A stretch of 17,773 bases of DNA from Bacteroidota bacterium (GCA_023386395.1 JAEWJV010000312.1:1-17773), one strand, 5' to 3'; shown: positions 1 through 8,018, counted from the first letter of the stretch. The notes: generated by a model from the letters alone, not told the origin. Numbers and translations are program-made.

Positions 1-32
1 CGGAATTCGGATGATATACTTATTTTGACTGC

Positions 33-791
33 GTGAAAATAATTACCCGTTTTTTTCAGTTTTTATATTGGGCGTATGCAATGCTTATGTTCATTGCTTT
101 AATGCTTATTGTTTTTATATTGGTATTATTTTACCTGCCCATGGGCAAAATAAAAGCGGGAAACCTTGTTTACAAAACCTGTCATATCTGGGGCGTTATA
201 TGGTATTTTCTCATTGGAATAAGACATAAGGAAATTTATGAGACGCCGCATAACAGGAATAACCAGTACATTTTTGTTGCCAACCATTCTTCTTACATGG
301 ATATTCCTTCCATTGTAATGTGCATGCATCAGCCGGTTCGTGTACTCGGCAAATATGAAATGGTGCATTACCCGGTTTTTGGCTTTATTTACCGGGTAGC
401 GGTCATTTTGGTTGACAGGAGCGATGCAGCGCACCGTGCACAAAGCCTGCGTGCTTTAAAGGCGGCTATTAAACAGGGTATTTCTATTTTTATTTTTCCC
501 GAAGGCACATTTAATGAAACAGCAAAGCCGTTAAAAGGATTTTATGATGGCGCTTTTAGAACGGCTGTGGAAACACAAACGCCAATAAAACCTGTTTTGT
601 TTGTTGATAATGATAAACGGCTTAACCAGAAAAGCATTTTTTCATTAACACCGGGCATTTCACGTTGTGTTTATTTGGATGAAATAAGTGTGGAGGGTTA
701 TACTGCCAAACATGATATAAAGTTGCTAAAGCAGCAGGTGAATGATGTTATGGATAATGCGCTGAGACGCTATAGAAATTATGAAGCGTAA
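33..791 (+). CDS. plsC: 1-acyl-sn-glycerol-3-phosphate acyltransferase (PlsC/LPLAT family)
   Basis: The product (252 aa) should transfer an acyl chain to lysophosphatidic acid, giving phosphatidic acid for membrane lipid synthesis at the cytoplasmic membrane. Visible features are a hydrophobic N-terminal anchor (about residues 8-35), the catalytic HX4D box N-H-S-S-Y-M-D at 84-90 (His85, Asp90), and the glycerophosphate-binding F-P-E-G-T at 155-159. Length is normal for the family. The start is GTG at 33: an ATG at 11 runs into a stop after five codons, so it is not usable. The 3' end overlaps the next gene (PriA) by 11 bases, so the two are probably co-transcribed and translationally coupled. 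The acyl acceptor cannot be fixed from sequence; an ornithine-lipid or other lysophospholipid acyltransferase is possible. Confidence 0.9.
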   Translation: MKIITRFFQFLYWAYAMLMFIALMLIVFILVLFYLPMGKIKAGNLVYKTCHIWGVIWYFLIGIRHKEIYETPHNRNNQYIFVANHSSYMDIPSIVMCMHQPVRVLGKYEMVHYPVFGFIYRVAVILVDRSDAAHRAQSLRALKAAIKQGISIFIFPEGTFNETAKPLKGFYDGAFRTAVETQTPIKPVLFVDNDKRLNQKSIFSLTPGISRCVYLDEISVEGYTAKHDIKLLKQQVNDVMDNALRRYRNYEA

Positions 792-3264
792 TTTTGAGGT
801 AATGAATCAACAAGAAGACCTTTTTGCAGAAATCATTATTCCACTTGCGTTGCCCCAAACGTACACATGGCTTATCCCCCTACAATTTCAGCAAGCCGCA
901 AAGCCGGGTATTCGTGTGGAAGTGCAGTTAAGGAACAAGCGTTATTCCGGTATTATTAAAAAGCTTATTTATCAAAAACCTAAAGATTTTCAGCCAAAGC
1001 CTATTCTTAATATCCTGGATGATGAGCCATTATTGCACCAGCAGCAATTACAGTTATGGCAATGGATAGCAGATTATTATATGTGCAGTGAAGGTGAAGT
1101 GATGCAGGCTGCCATGCCGGCCAACCTTAAATTGTCAAGTGAAACTATTTTGGTTTGGAATGATGAACACAACGAAGATTTCAGCAATTTAAATGACAAG
1201 GAATATATTGTTGCCGAAGCATTAAGCATAAAGAAAGAACTAAAGCTGAGTGAAGTACAGCAGTTGCTTGATGCATCGTATGTTTATCCCGTAATAAAGA
1301 GACTGATTGAAAAAAATGTTTGCCATGTTTGGGAAGAGCTGAAAGAAAAATATAAAGAGAAAACAGAAATCTATATTACGCTTCATCCGCAATACCATGA
1401 TGAAGAAAAGCTGGCGGCATTATTAAATACTTCAACCCGGGCGCCGAAGCAAATGGAATTGCTGTTGTCTTATTTGCATTTGATCAAGGAAGATGGAGAA
1501 GTAACGCAATCATCTTTATTAAAAAAATCCAATGCCAGTGCAGCACAGTTAAAAGGGCTGGTAGATAAAAATATTTTGTTTGCAGAAAAACGTTCTGTCA
1601 ACCGCATAAGAAGCCTGCCAAAGAATATTCATATCGATTTCAATTTATCATCTGCCCAGCAAACTGCATTGAATGAAATTGAAAACTCATTCAAAGAAAG
1701 GAATGTTTGTTTATTGCATGGCGCTACGGCAAGCGGTAAAACACAGATTTATATTAAGCTGATAGAACAATATATTCAGCAGGGCAAACAGGTTTTATAT
1801 ATGCTGCCGGAGATTGCATTAACAGCACAGGTTATACGTAGGCTACAAAAACATTTTGGCGGTTATATTGCCGTATATCATTCTAAATTCAACGCCAATG
1901 AGCGGGTTGAAATATGGAACCGCATTAAAAGCGGCGAGCTGAAAGTGTTGCTGGGCGCACGTTCTGCATTGTTTCTGCCTTTTAAGGATCTTGGATTGAT
2001 TATAGCTGATGAAGAGCATGATGCCTCTTATAAACAACAGGACCCGGCACCACGTTATCATGCAAGGGATACGGCAATTTATTATGCCTCTTTATTTGAT
2101 GCAGATAGCGGTGCAAAAGTTTTATTGGGCAGTGCTACGCCTTCGGTGGAAAGTTATTTTAATGCACAAACAAAAAAGTATGCACTGGTTGAATTAAAAG
2201 AGCGTTATGGTAATGCTGTATTTCCTTCAATAGAAATAATTGACCTTACAAAAATTGCTTCCAAAGAACGGGTTCCGCTTTCACCGCAACTGAAAGAAGC
2301 TATTGATGAAACGCTGGCGCAACATAAGCAGGTTTTGCTTTTTCAAAACAGGCGTGGTTATACGCCTTATATGGTTTGCAATGTTTGTGGCTGGATTCCG
2401 CAATGCAAAAATTGCGATGTAACGCTAACATATCATAAGGCAAAAAATAAAATGGTTTGCCATTATTGCGGCACAGAATATCCCGTTTTATACACCTGCC
2501 CCCAATGTGGCAGCCACGATTTTAAACAGCGGAATTTTGGCACGGAAAAGCTGGAGGAACTGGTTGTTGAAACATTTCCGGCTGCAAAAGTTGCCCGTAT
2601 GGATTACGATACCATGAAAGGCAAAAACAACCATGATACGCTGATAAAATTATTTGAACAGCAAAAAATAAACCTGTTGGTGGGCACGCAAATGATTGTA
2701 AAGGGTTTGGATTTTGAACACGTAAACCTTGTAGGCATCTTAGATGCAGACAGCCTTTTATATTTTGCTGATTTCCGCGTAAATGAACGTGCTTTTCAAC
2801 TGATGGAACAGGTGAGCGGGAGAGCTGGCCGTAAAGATGAAAACGGCAAAGTATTGATACAGGTGCGTAACACGCATCACCCGGTTTTAAAGTTTGTAAA
2901 AGACCACGATTATAAAGCGCTGTATGATTTTGATATTCAAAGCAGGCAGTTTTATCATTACCCGCCATTTACAAGGCTTATTCATTTTTCTTTCCGGCAT
3001 AAGGAAAATCATATTGCAGAAGAAGCGGCCAATATTTTCACTGCAGGTATTAAAAAAGATTTTGAACCATACATTACAGGCCCTGCACAGCCTGTAATTA
3101 ACCGTTTGCGTAATAAATATATCTGGGATTTATTATTGAAACTGCCGCGTAATTCAGAACTTATCAATAAATGTAAAGCGCAGGCGGAACAACAGATCGC
3201 CATTTTAAAATTCAACAAGCGCTACAGCAGCGTAGATATTATTCCTGATGTTGACCCGGTATAA
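781..3264 (+). CDS. priA: Primosomal protein N' (replication restart helicase PriA)
   Basis: PriA is a 3'-to-5' DNA helicase that recognises stalled forks and reloads the replicative helicase. The 827-aa product shows the N-terminal DNA-binding region, a Walker A motif G-A-T-A-S-G-K-T at 314-321, and a Walker B D-E-E-H box at 410-413. Eight cysteines in four C-x2-C pairs lie between about 533 and 576 and form the two zinc sites inserted in the helicase core. The C-terminal helicase lobe follows, with motifs such as G-T-Q-M-I-V-K-G and Q-V-S-G-R-A-G-R. Length is a little above the E. coli protein and usual for Bacteroidota. The first ATG overlaps the acyltransferase gene by 11 bases; a second in-frame ATG at 802 (Met8) is an alternative start without the overlap. 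Confidence 0.97.
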   Translation: MKRNFEVMNQQEDLFAEIIIPLALPQTYTWLIPLQFQQAAKPGIRVEVQLRNKRYSGIIKKLIYQKPKDFQPKPILNILDDEPLLHQQQLQLWQWIADYYMCSEGEVMQAAMPANLKLSSETILVWNDEHNEDFSNLNDKEYIVAEALSIKKELKLSEVQQLLDASYVYPVIKRLIEKNVCHVWEELKEKYKEKTEIYITLHPQYHDEEKLAALLNTSTRAPKQMELLLSYLHLIKEDGEVTQSSLLKKSNASAAQLKGLVDKNILFAEKRSVNRIRSLPKNIHIDFNLSSAQQTALNEIENSFKERNVCLLHGATASGKTQIYIKLIEQYIQQGKQVLYMLPEIALTAQVIRRLQKHFGGYIAVYHSKFNANERVEIWNRIKSGELKVLLGARSALFLPFKDLGLIIADEEHDASYKQQDPAPRYHARDTAIYYASLFDADSGAKVLLGSATPSVESYFNAQTKKYALVELKERYGNAVFPSIEIIDLTKIASKERVPLSPQLKEAIDETLAQHKQVLLFQNRRGYTPYMVCNVCGWIPQCKNCDVTLTYHKAKNKMVCHYCGTEYPVLYTCPQCGSHDFKQRNFGTEKLEELVVETFPAAKVARMDYDTMKGKNNHDTLIKLFEQQKINLLVGTQMIVKGLDFEHVNLVGILDADSLLYFADFRVNERAFQLMEQVSGRAGRKDENGKVLIQVRNTHHPVLKFVKDHDYKALYDFDIQSRQFYHYPPFTRLIHFSFRHKENHIAEEAANIFTAGIKKDFEPYITGPAQPVINRLRNKYIWDLLLKLPRNSELINKCKAQAEQQIAILKFNKRYSSVDIIPDVDPV

Positions 3265-3352
3265 TGTTAATCAGCCAATGAAAACATTTCGCATAACTTC
3301 CGCAAAGGCAATAACTTTTATCCGTTATTTTTATCTGAACTAAAATTGCTGT

Positions 3353-3630
3353 ATGACTTTTATCATCAAAATAAAAAGCGCTGTGCGGCATTATGCATGG
3401 TGTTATCCATCATTGCCTGCAATGCACAAACAACCATTAAAACGGGCAGTACACTAAACCCGGATCTTGACAATAAAAAGTTAGCTAATATAAATATGTA
3501 GATGAATTTTATGTAAAACGCAACTGGATAAAAGGGTTGCAACTATTATTGTAAAAGATGGACAGGTTATTCAATACAAAGGTTATGGGGATGCGGCTTC
3601 TAAAACGCTTAAACAATCAATCAAAAAAAT
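3353..3630 (+). pseudogene. Remnant of an exported serine hydrolase (beta-lactamase superfamily), N-terminal fragment
   Basis: Reading across frames gives a coherent protein start. An ATG at 3353 opens M-T-F-I-I-K-I-K-S. From 3388 a second frame gives a signal-peptide-like stretch ending A-C-N-A-Q, then S-T-L-N-P-D-L-D-N-K-K-L-A-N-I-N, stopped by TAG at 3499. A third frame from 3492 reads K-Y-V-D-E-F-Y-V-K-R-N-W-I-K-G and stops after L-L-L. From about 3533 another shift reads V-A-T-I-I-V-K-D-G-Q-V-I-Q-Y-K-G-Y-G-D-A. That last segment matches the usual start of class C beta-lactamase-like serine hydrolases (variable-I-V-K-D-G-x-V-x-x-x-K-G-Y-G-x-A). At least three frame changes separate the pieces. 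The catalytic S-x-x-K and everything downstream are missing, replaced directly by the next gene. The fragment is non-functional; family assignment rests on this short pattern. Confidence 0.7.
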
Positions 3631-3633
3631 AAT

Positions 3634-4221
3634 ATGGGCAAAACAAGACTTGAAGCTTTCAGCGATGGTGTACTGGCCATCATCATAACGATCATGGTAC
3701 TTGAATTAAAAGTGCCTGAAGGAACAAACCTGCAGGCTTTAAAAACGGCTTTGCCAATATTTCTTACGTATGCCTTAAGCTTTATTTATATTGGCATTTA
3801 CTGGAACAATCATCATCATTTAATGCATTTGGTGAAACATATAAGTGCCGGTATAATGTGGGCAAACCTTAATTTATTATTCTGGCTTTCTCTTATTCCG
3901 TTTGCAACTGCATGGATGGATGAAAATCATTTTGAGCCGTTACCTGTGGCATTATACGGCATATTGCTGGCGGTATGCGGCATTGCTTATACCATACTCC
4001 AGGTAACAATTGACAAATGCCATAAAAGCGAGGGCGCTTTAAAACAAATAATGATGGCGCAGCGCAGAAAGGGCATTATATCTTTTATTATTTACATTGC
4101 CGCCGCACCTTTGGCATATATAAATACAATTATTTCAGGCTGCCTGTTTGTGGGCGTTGCAATTATGTGGATTATTCCTGACAAAAAAATTGAACACCTT
4201 ACAACACCGGAAAGTGAATAA
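3634..4221 (+). CDS. TMEM175/DUF1211 family membrane protein (potassium channel-like)
   Basis: This 195-aa protein belongs to the family related to the lysosomal potassium channel TMEM175. The family signature R-x3-F-S-D-G-V is at residues 5-13, at the start of the first transmembrane helix. About six hydrophobic segments follow, with a His/Asn-rich turn (W-N-N-H-H-H) in the first half that is also typical of the family. Bacterial members form tetrameric K+-permeable channels in the cytoplasmic membrane, which is the inferred role here. The start ATG sits directly at the end of the hydrolase remnant, in a different frame. Its ancestral promoter region may therefore have been lost, with expression now driven from the remnant's upstream region. 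No Shine-Dalgarno site is evident. Confidence 0.88.
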   Translation: MGKTRLEAFSDGVLAIIITIMVLELKVPEGTNLQALKTALPIFLTYALSFIYIGIYWNNHHHLMHLVKHISAGIMWANLNLLFWLSLIPFATAWMDENHFEPLPVALYGILLAVCGIAYTILQVTIDKCHKSEGALKQIMMAQRRKGIISFIIYIAAAPLAYINTIISGCLFVGVAIMWIIPDKKIEHLTTPESE

Positions 4222-4272
4222 CTTTAACATGTGCTTATAAACCAATTATCTTTCTACCGATAAATATTTAAT

Positions 4273-5157
4273 ATGACAACAAGAAGATCTTTCATTAAAA
4301 CAACATCCCTTGCTTCTGCTGCATTATTCATTAAGCCCGGCTCTATGCATTTTAAAAATTCCTACATCGGTTTACAGCTTTATACTGTAAGGGATGCTAT
4401 GGCAAAAGATCCGGCTGGCACACTGGCTAAAGTTGCATCTGTTGGTTATAATTCTGTTGAAGGCGCAACCTATACCGGCACAGAAAAATTTTATGGCATG
4501 GATGCAAAATCTTTTGCGGCATTGCTTAAACAAAATGGTTTAATTATGCCAAGCAGCCATTACCGCCTGGGTGAAGACAAGGAAAATGGCAAAGATGTTA
4601 TGGGCACCATTTTGCATGACTGGGATAAAGCCGTTGATGATGCAAAGGCTGTTGGGGTTAAGTACATGGTTTGTGCATGGCTTTCACCGGCAGAACGCGG
4701 CAACATTGATCATTATAAATTACTTGCAGAACGTTTAAACAAAGGTGGTGAAACCTGCAAAAAAGCGGGCATACAGTTATGCTATCATAATCACGATTTT
4801 GAATTTACAGAAGATAATGGCCAGTTGCCTTATGATATACTTTTAAAAAATACAGATAAAGATCTTGTGAAATTTGAGCTTGATCTTTACTGGGTAAGCA
4901 GGGCGGGACACGATCCGGTGGCATTATTTAATGCAAACCCCGGCCGTTTTCCATTATGGCATATAAAAGATATGGATAACACCCCGAAAAAGTCTTTTAC
5001 CGAAGTGGGCAATGGCGTGATTGATTTCAAAACCATCTTTAAAGGCGCAAATAAAGCCGGCTTAAAATATTTCTTTGTTGAGCAGGACATAACACCGGGC
5101 GATCCTTTCATCAGCATTACAAAAAGTATAGACTACATAAAAAAGAACCTTATTTAA
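4273..5157 (+). CDS. Tat-exported sugar phosphate isomerase/epimerase-like TIM-barrel protein
   Basis: The 294-aa product has a twin-arginine signal at its start (T-R-R-S-F-I-K at 3-9, then a hydrophobic stretch to about 20), so it is predicted to be exported folded to the periplasm. The rest fits the xylose isomerase-like TIM barrel (AP endonuclease 2 superfamily). Likely metal or substrate residues are H172-N-H-D175, E202-L-D204, H230-x-x-D233 and E270. The opening of the mature part, I-G-L-Q-L-Y-T-V-R-D, is typical of these proteins in Bacteroidota. Many such genes sit near sugar-utilisation loci, but no sugar catabolic partner is adjacent here, so the substrate is unknown. It appears to stand alone; a weak promoter-like T-A-T-C-T-T-T-C lies at 4247-4254. 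Confidence 0.88.
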   Translation: MTTRRSFIKTTSLASAALFIKPGSMHFKNSYIGLQLYTVRDAMAKDPAGTLAKVASVGYNSVEGATYTGTEKFYGMDAKSFAALLKQNGLIMPSSHYRLGEDKENGKDVMGTILHDWDKAVDDAKAVGVKYMVCAWLSPAERGNIDHYKLLAERLNKGGETCKKAGIQLCYHNHDFEFTEDNGQLPYDILLKNTDKDLVKFELDLYWVSRAGHDPVALFNANPGRFPLWHIKDMDNTPKKSFTEVGNGVIDFKTIFKGANKAGLKYFFVEQDITPGDPFISITKSIDYIKKNLI

Positions 5158-5352
5158 ACCGTTAGTGGTTAATAGTAATGGCAGGATATCGAATCTATAC
5201 AAACAATAAATAATCGTTTTCAAAACAGTTAGATATGTTTATTGAACATTGATTTATCATTAAACATTCAGCTGTTTGAATGATAAGCATCTTTACGGTC
5301 AAACCGTGCCGCTATGCAAATACAACTGGCGCAATCATAAAATTAATTAACA

Positions 5353-5382
5353 TTTACAAAATAAATGCATAACGGAACTTTG
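5353..5382 (+). promoter_or_regulatory. Candidate Bacteroidota primary-sigma promoter for the nucleotidyltransferase gene
   Basis: TTTA at 5353-5356 and GAACTTTG at 5375-5382 are separated by 18 bases. This resembles the Bacteroidota pattern TTTG-N(about 19)-TAnnTTTG, with one mismatch in each element. It would give a leader of roughly 100 bases that includes the hairpin at 5447-5475. The call rests on pattern match only. Confidence 0.35.
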
Positions 5383-5446
5383 CGGAGATTAAATGTAAAA
5401 AATACAATTCTATTGTTTGTGGAAAAAGTTACTAATTTCACGCCGT

Positions 5447-5475
5447 TGCAGAATGTGTAATTTTCACATTTTGCA
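5447..5475 (+). promoter_or_regulatory. Leader hairpin or operator immediately before the nucleotidyltransferase start
   Basis: The arms TGCAGAATGTG (5447-5457) and CACATTTTGCA (5465-5475) pair over 11 positions with one G-U wobble and a 7-base AT-rich loop. The structure ends 12 bases before the ATG at 5488, where a ribosome would bind. It could act as an mRNA hairpin limiting translation or as a DNA site for a dimeric regulator. It lacks the following T-run of a terminator. Confidence 0.45.
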
Positions 5476-5487
5476 CTAACATTCTCC

Positions 5488-6480
5488 ATGAAAGCGATTA
5501 TCCCGGTTGCAGGCGCAGGCGCTAAGTTGCGGCCACATACATATACACAGCCAAAGGCACTTATTCCAATTGCCGGTAAAACAATTTTAAGCTTTATTGT
5601 TGACCAGTTGCATGAGGCAGGCGTTCATGAATTTATTTTCGTAATAGGATATCTCGGCGAAAAGATACAAGAATATGTGCTGCAAACATACCCGCACCTT
5701 ACCTGTCATTTCGTGCAGCAGAACGAACGGCATGGCACAGGCCATGCGGTGGAATTAACCAAATCTTTTATTGGTGACGATGAAGTTTTGGTTACGCTCG
5801 GCGATACTATTTGCGAGTATAATATTAAAGAAGTGATTACTGCACCCGGCAACTTGCTTGGGGTAAAAAAAGTGGACGACCCGCGCAATTTTGGCGTTGC
5901 TGAAATTGACGGTGAAGGAATGATTGAGCATGTTATTGAAAAGCCTGCTATCCCCAAAAGCAATATGGCGCTGGTAGGCATTTACAAAATAAAAGATACT
6001 GCTGTTTTATTTACATGCCTGGAACAATTGTTTTCGCAGAACATAACCAGCTTTGGTGAATATAATTTAACGGATGCACTGGATTGCATGATGCGGCGTG
6101 GCGTAAAATTCAAATCGTTTAAAGTAAAGAATTGGTTTGATTGCGGCAAGAAAGAAACATTGCTTGAAACCAATACTATCCTCTTGAAAAAATTCGGTGG
6201 AACAGTAGATACAAATCTTCAGCGCGAGAATTCCATTATCATTCCACCGGTAGCTATTGGCCCCGGCTGCAGGTTAAGAAATTCTATTGTCGGCCCGCAT
6301 GTATCCATTGGTGCCAATACTATGTTGGAATATTCTGTTATACGCGATAGCATTGTGGGCGCTTATACTAACCTTTTTGAAGTGGTGCTTGATAATTCGC
6401 TTATCGGCAGCGATGCCAGCGTAAAAGGCTTAAGCCGCACATTGAATATTGGCGATAATACAGAAATAGATTTTGGATAA
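5488..6480 (+). CDS. Sugar-phosphate nucleotidyltransferase with left-handed beta-helix domain
   Basis: This 330-aa enzyme should make an NDP-sugar from a sugar 1-phosphate and NTP, for cell-surface polysaccharide synthesis. The N-terminal Rossmann domain carries the nucleotide-binding loop G-A-G-A-K-L-R-P at 9-16 followed by T-x3-P-K-A-L at 18-25, and a metal-binding G-D at 105-106 (Asp106). After about residue 246 the sequence turns into I/V-G-rich hexapeptide repeats of a left-handed beta-helix. That layout is typical of glucose-1-phosphate thymidylyltransferase-like and mannose-1-phosphate guanylyltransferase-like proteins. The loop has Ala12-Lys13 where many relatives have Thr/Ser-Arg. 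The sugar and nucleotide cannot be assigned from sequence. The gene stands alone, converging on the glycerol facilitator gene. Confidence 0.9.
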   Translation: MKAIIPVAGAGAKLRPHTYTQPKALIPIAGKTILSFIVDQLHEAGVHEFIFVIGYLGEKIQEYVLQTYPHLTCHFVQQNERHGTGHAVELTKSFIGDDEVLVTLGDTICEYNIKEVITAPGNLLGVKKVDDPRNFGVAEIDGEGMIEHVIEKPAIPKSNMALVGIYKIKDTAVLFTCLEQLFSQNITSFGEYNLTDALDCMMRRGVKFKSFKVKNWFDCGKKETLLETNTILLKKFGGTVDTNLQRENSIIIPPVAIGPGCRLRNSIVGPHVSIGANTMLEYSVIRDSIVGAYTNLFEVVLDNSLIGSDASVKGLSRTLNIGDNTEIDFG

Positions 6481-6560
6481 ATCTTTGTATCGTTAATATG
6501 ATAATGATATAAAATCTTTTACCAATCAATTAATCAACCAGTCAACTATTCAATAAATAA

Positions 6561-7268
6561 TCAACTAATAAACTTAAAGAGCAGTGCAGCCAGCACGCCA
6601 CCTGTAATTGGCCCCAGCACAGGAATCCAGCTATATTTCCAGTCGCTGCCGCCTTTATTTTTTATAGGGAGAATAGCATGCATAATGCGCGGGCCTAAAT
6701 CCCTTGCAGGATTGATAGCATAACCGGTAGGGCCGCCCATACTTAAACCAATGCCCAATACAAGAAGTGCCACAGGTAAAGCATCAAGCGAGCCTAATTT
6801 ATCAGCGGGGGAAACAATAAACAACACTCCCAGTATAAACGCAAACGTTCCTATAATTTCTGTAATTAAATTATGGCTTGCATTTCTTATGGAGGGCGAA
6901 GTACAAAATACAGCAAGCTTGGTGGCAGTATTTTCCGTTGCATCAAAATGTTGCTTATAAGCTATCCAAACCAGCAGTGCGCCTATCATAGCGCCAAGCA
7001 GTTGCGCAGCAATGTATGTGGGAACCAGGCTCCAGCTAAATTTTCCGGCTGCAGCCAGCGCAATGGTTACGGCTGGATTAAGGTGGGCGCCACTCGCCGC
7101 CGCACTCACAAATACGCCGGTAAAAACAGCCATGCCCCAACCCATTGTAATAACTATCCAGCCGCTGCTGAAACCATTTGTTTTATTTAATACAACATTG
7201 GCAACCACACCATCGCCAAGAATAATTAATAATGCCGTTCCTATAAGTTCACCTGTAAAAGCAGTCAT
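6561..7268 (-). CDS. glpF: Glycerol uptake facilitator (MIP/aquaporin family)
   Basis: The 235-aa membrane channel has six hydrophobic segments and both half-helix signatures: N-P-A at 64-66 (S-G-A-H-L-N-P-A-V-T) and N-P-A-R-D at 186-190. The Asp following the second N-P-A-R is characteristic of glycerol-conducting aquaglyceroporins rather than strict water channels. This favours passive glycerol uptake across the cytoplasmic membrane. It is slightly shorter than E. coli GlpF but complete. No glycerol kinase or glycerol-3-phosphate dehydrogenase gene is in the window. It is transcribed divergently from the ECF sigma gene, sharing a 176-base intergenic region. Confidence 0.92.
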   Translation of the reverse strand: MTAFTGELIGTALLIILGDGVVANVVLNKTNGFSSGWIVITMGWGMAVFTGVFVSAAASGAHLNPAVTIALAAAGKFSWSLVPTYIAAQLLGAMIGALLVWIAYKQHFDATENTATKLAVFCTSPSIRNASHNLITEIIGTFAFILGVLFIVSPADKLGSLDALPVALLVLGIGLSMGGPTGYAINPARDLGPRIMHAILPIKNKGGSDWKYSWIPVLGPITGGVLAALLFKFIS

Positions 7269-7352
7269 ACGTTAGAATGTTTTTTTATTCAATTGAGGTT
7301 ATTGATTAAGAGCTGTAAATATATAATGATTGCTAAATAATCCATGCAATCT

Positions 7353-7378
7353 GTTAATCTGTTCAAATCAGGTTCAAA
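7353..7378. repeat. Direct repeats GTTCAAA between glpF and the sigma gene
   Basis: GTTCAAA occurs at 7361-7367 and 7372-7378, a spacing of 11 bases (about one helical turn). A weaker copy GTTAAT is at 7353-7358. The pair lies about 25 bases upstream of the sigma gene's -35 element and roughly 95 bases upstream of glpF, so it could bind a regulator of either gene. Confidence 0.4.
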
Positions 7379-7403
7379 CGAAAATAATCTCATCTTTATT
7401 AAA

Positions 7404-7430
7404 GTAATTTTATTTTTCAATCGTCTTCTT
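7404..7430 (+). promoter_or_regulatory. ECF-type promoter of the sigma factor gene
   Basis: A -35-like GTAATTTT (7404-7411) and a -10-like CGTCTTCTT (7422-7430) lie just upstream of the sigma gene. The same two blocks at the same spacing occur before the gene at 12579. A CGTC-containing -10 is characteristic of ECF sigma promoters, so the sigma factor probably drives its own gene. The leader would be under 15 bases. Confidence 0.7.
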
Positions 7431-7444
7431 TACAAATTACAGGC

Positions 7445-8008
7445 ATGGCTGAAATAGCCGCGGAGAAAAATAATATCATACAAATTATAAAATCATATAG
7501 CCAGCAATTGTTTGGCTTTATACGCAGCCGTGTGCCTACCAATGAAGACGCAGAAGATATTTTGCAGGATGTTTGGTACCAGTTGAGCAACCAGCCTGCA
7601 GCAGATGAAATTGAAAGCATGAGCGGCTGGCTGCACCGTGTGGCCCGGAATAAAATAACCGATAAATACCGCAAGAAGAAAGAACAAAGCCTTGAAGATT
7701 ATACCAGCATGGAAGAAGATGAAGATGCATTGAATATTGCTGATATTTTAATGGCGGAAGATGATGATAATGCCGATACAAAGGAATTACAGCAACTGTT
7801 TTGGGACGCGTTTTTTAATGCGCTGGAAGAACTGCCCGCAAGCCAGCGCGATGTTTTTATTTTAAATGAACTGGAAGATAAAACGCTGCAGCAGATTGCT
7901 GATATGCACGGCGAAAATTTAAAAACAATCATATCAAGAAAGCGCTATGCAGTAAATCATTTACGCAAAAGGCTCGAAGACTTATATAATGAATTCATAA
8001 ATTACTAA
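7445..8008 (+). CDS. ECF-family RNA polymerase sigma factor
   Basis: The 187-aa protein has the compact ECF layout. Region 2 spans about 14-80, with the core-binding and -10 recognition helix around D-A-E-D-I-L-Q-D-V-W and W-L-H-R-V-A-R-N-K. An acidic linker (about 88-112) carries many Asp/Glu. Region 4 spans about 125-182, with L-P-x-x-Q-R-D-V-F and the helix-turn-helix T-L-Q-Q-I-A-D-M-H-G. It would direct RNA polymerase to CGTC-type promoters, including its own and that at 12524-12550. No classical anti-sigma gene follows; the next gene, 10 bases downstream, is a small membrane protein that may take that role. The unusually acidic linker is a notable feature. Confidence 0.93.
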   Translation: MAEIAAEKNNIIQIIKSYSQQLFGFIRSRVPTNEDAEDILQDVWYQLSNQPAADEIESMSGWLHRVARNKITDKYRKKKEQSLEDYTSMEEDEDALNIADILMAEDDDNADTKELQQLFWDAFFNALEELPASQRDVFILNELEDKTLQQIADMHGENLKTIISRKRYAVNHLRKRLEDLYNEFINY

Positions 8009-8018
8009 AATACATTTT

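Larger units (their letters stand above)
5158..5487. other. Gene-free intergenic region with several inverted repeats
   Basis: No plausible coding sequence is present in these 330 bases. Three structures stand out. A composite inverted repeat runs from AAACAG (5223-5228) and ATGTTTA (5235-5241) to TAAACAT (5261-5267) and CTGTTT (5272-5277). A short palindrome ACGGT-caa-ACCGT lies at 5295-5307. A hairpin lies at 5447-5475, just before the nucleotidyltransferase gene. The first could end transcription of the isomerase gene, although no T-run follows it. The region also carries a candidate promoter near 5353-5382. It is AT-rich and shows no sign of a mobile element or RNA gene that I can recognise. 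Confidence 0.5.

Noticed and set aside
3..14. Possible last codons (E-F-G-stop) of a gene upstream of the acyltransferase
   Set aside because: Only three codons are visible before a TGA; this cannot be told from chance.
2522..2968. 148-codon open frame opposite priA
   Set aside because: It lies wholly inside the conserved zinc-binding and helicase region of priA and has no recognisable domain; it is an antisense shadow.
6523..6566. Imperfect TCAA-type repeats between the nucleotidyltransferase and glpF genes
   Set aside because: Spacing is irregular, units are 5-8 bases, and the composition is simple AT-rich sequence; it does not form an array or a CRISPR.
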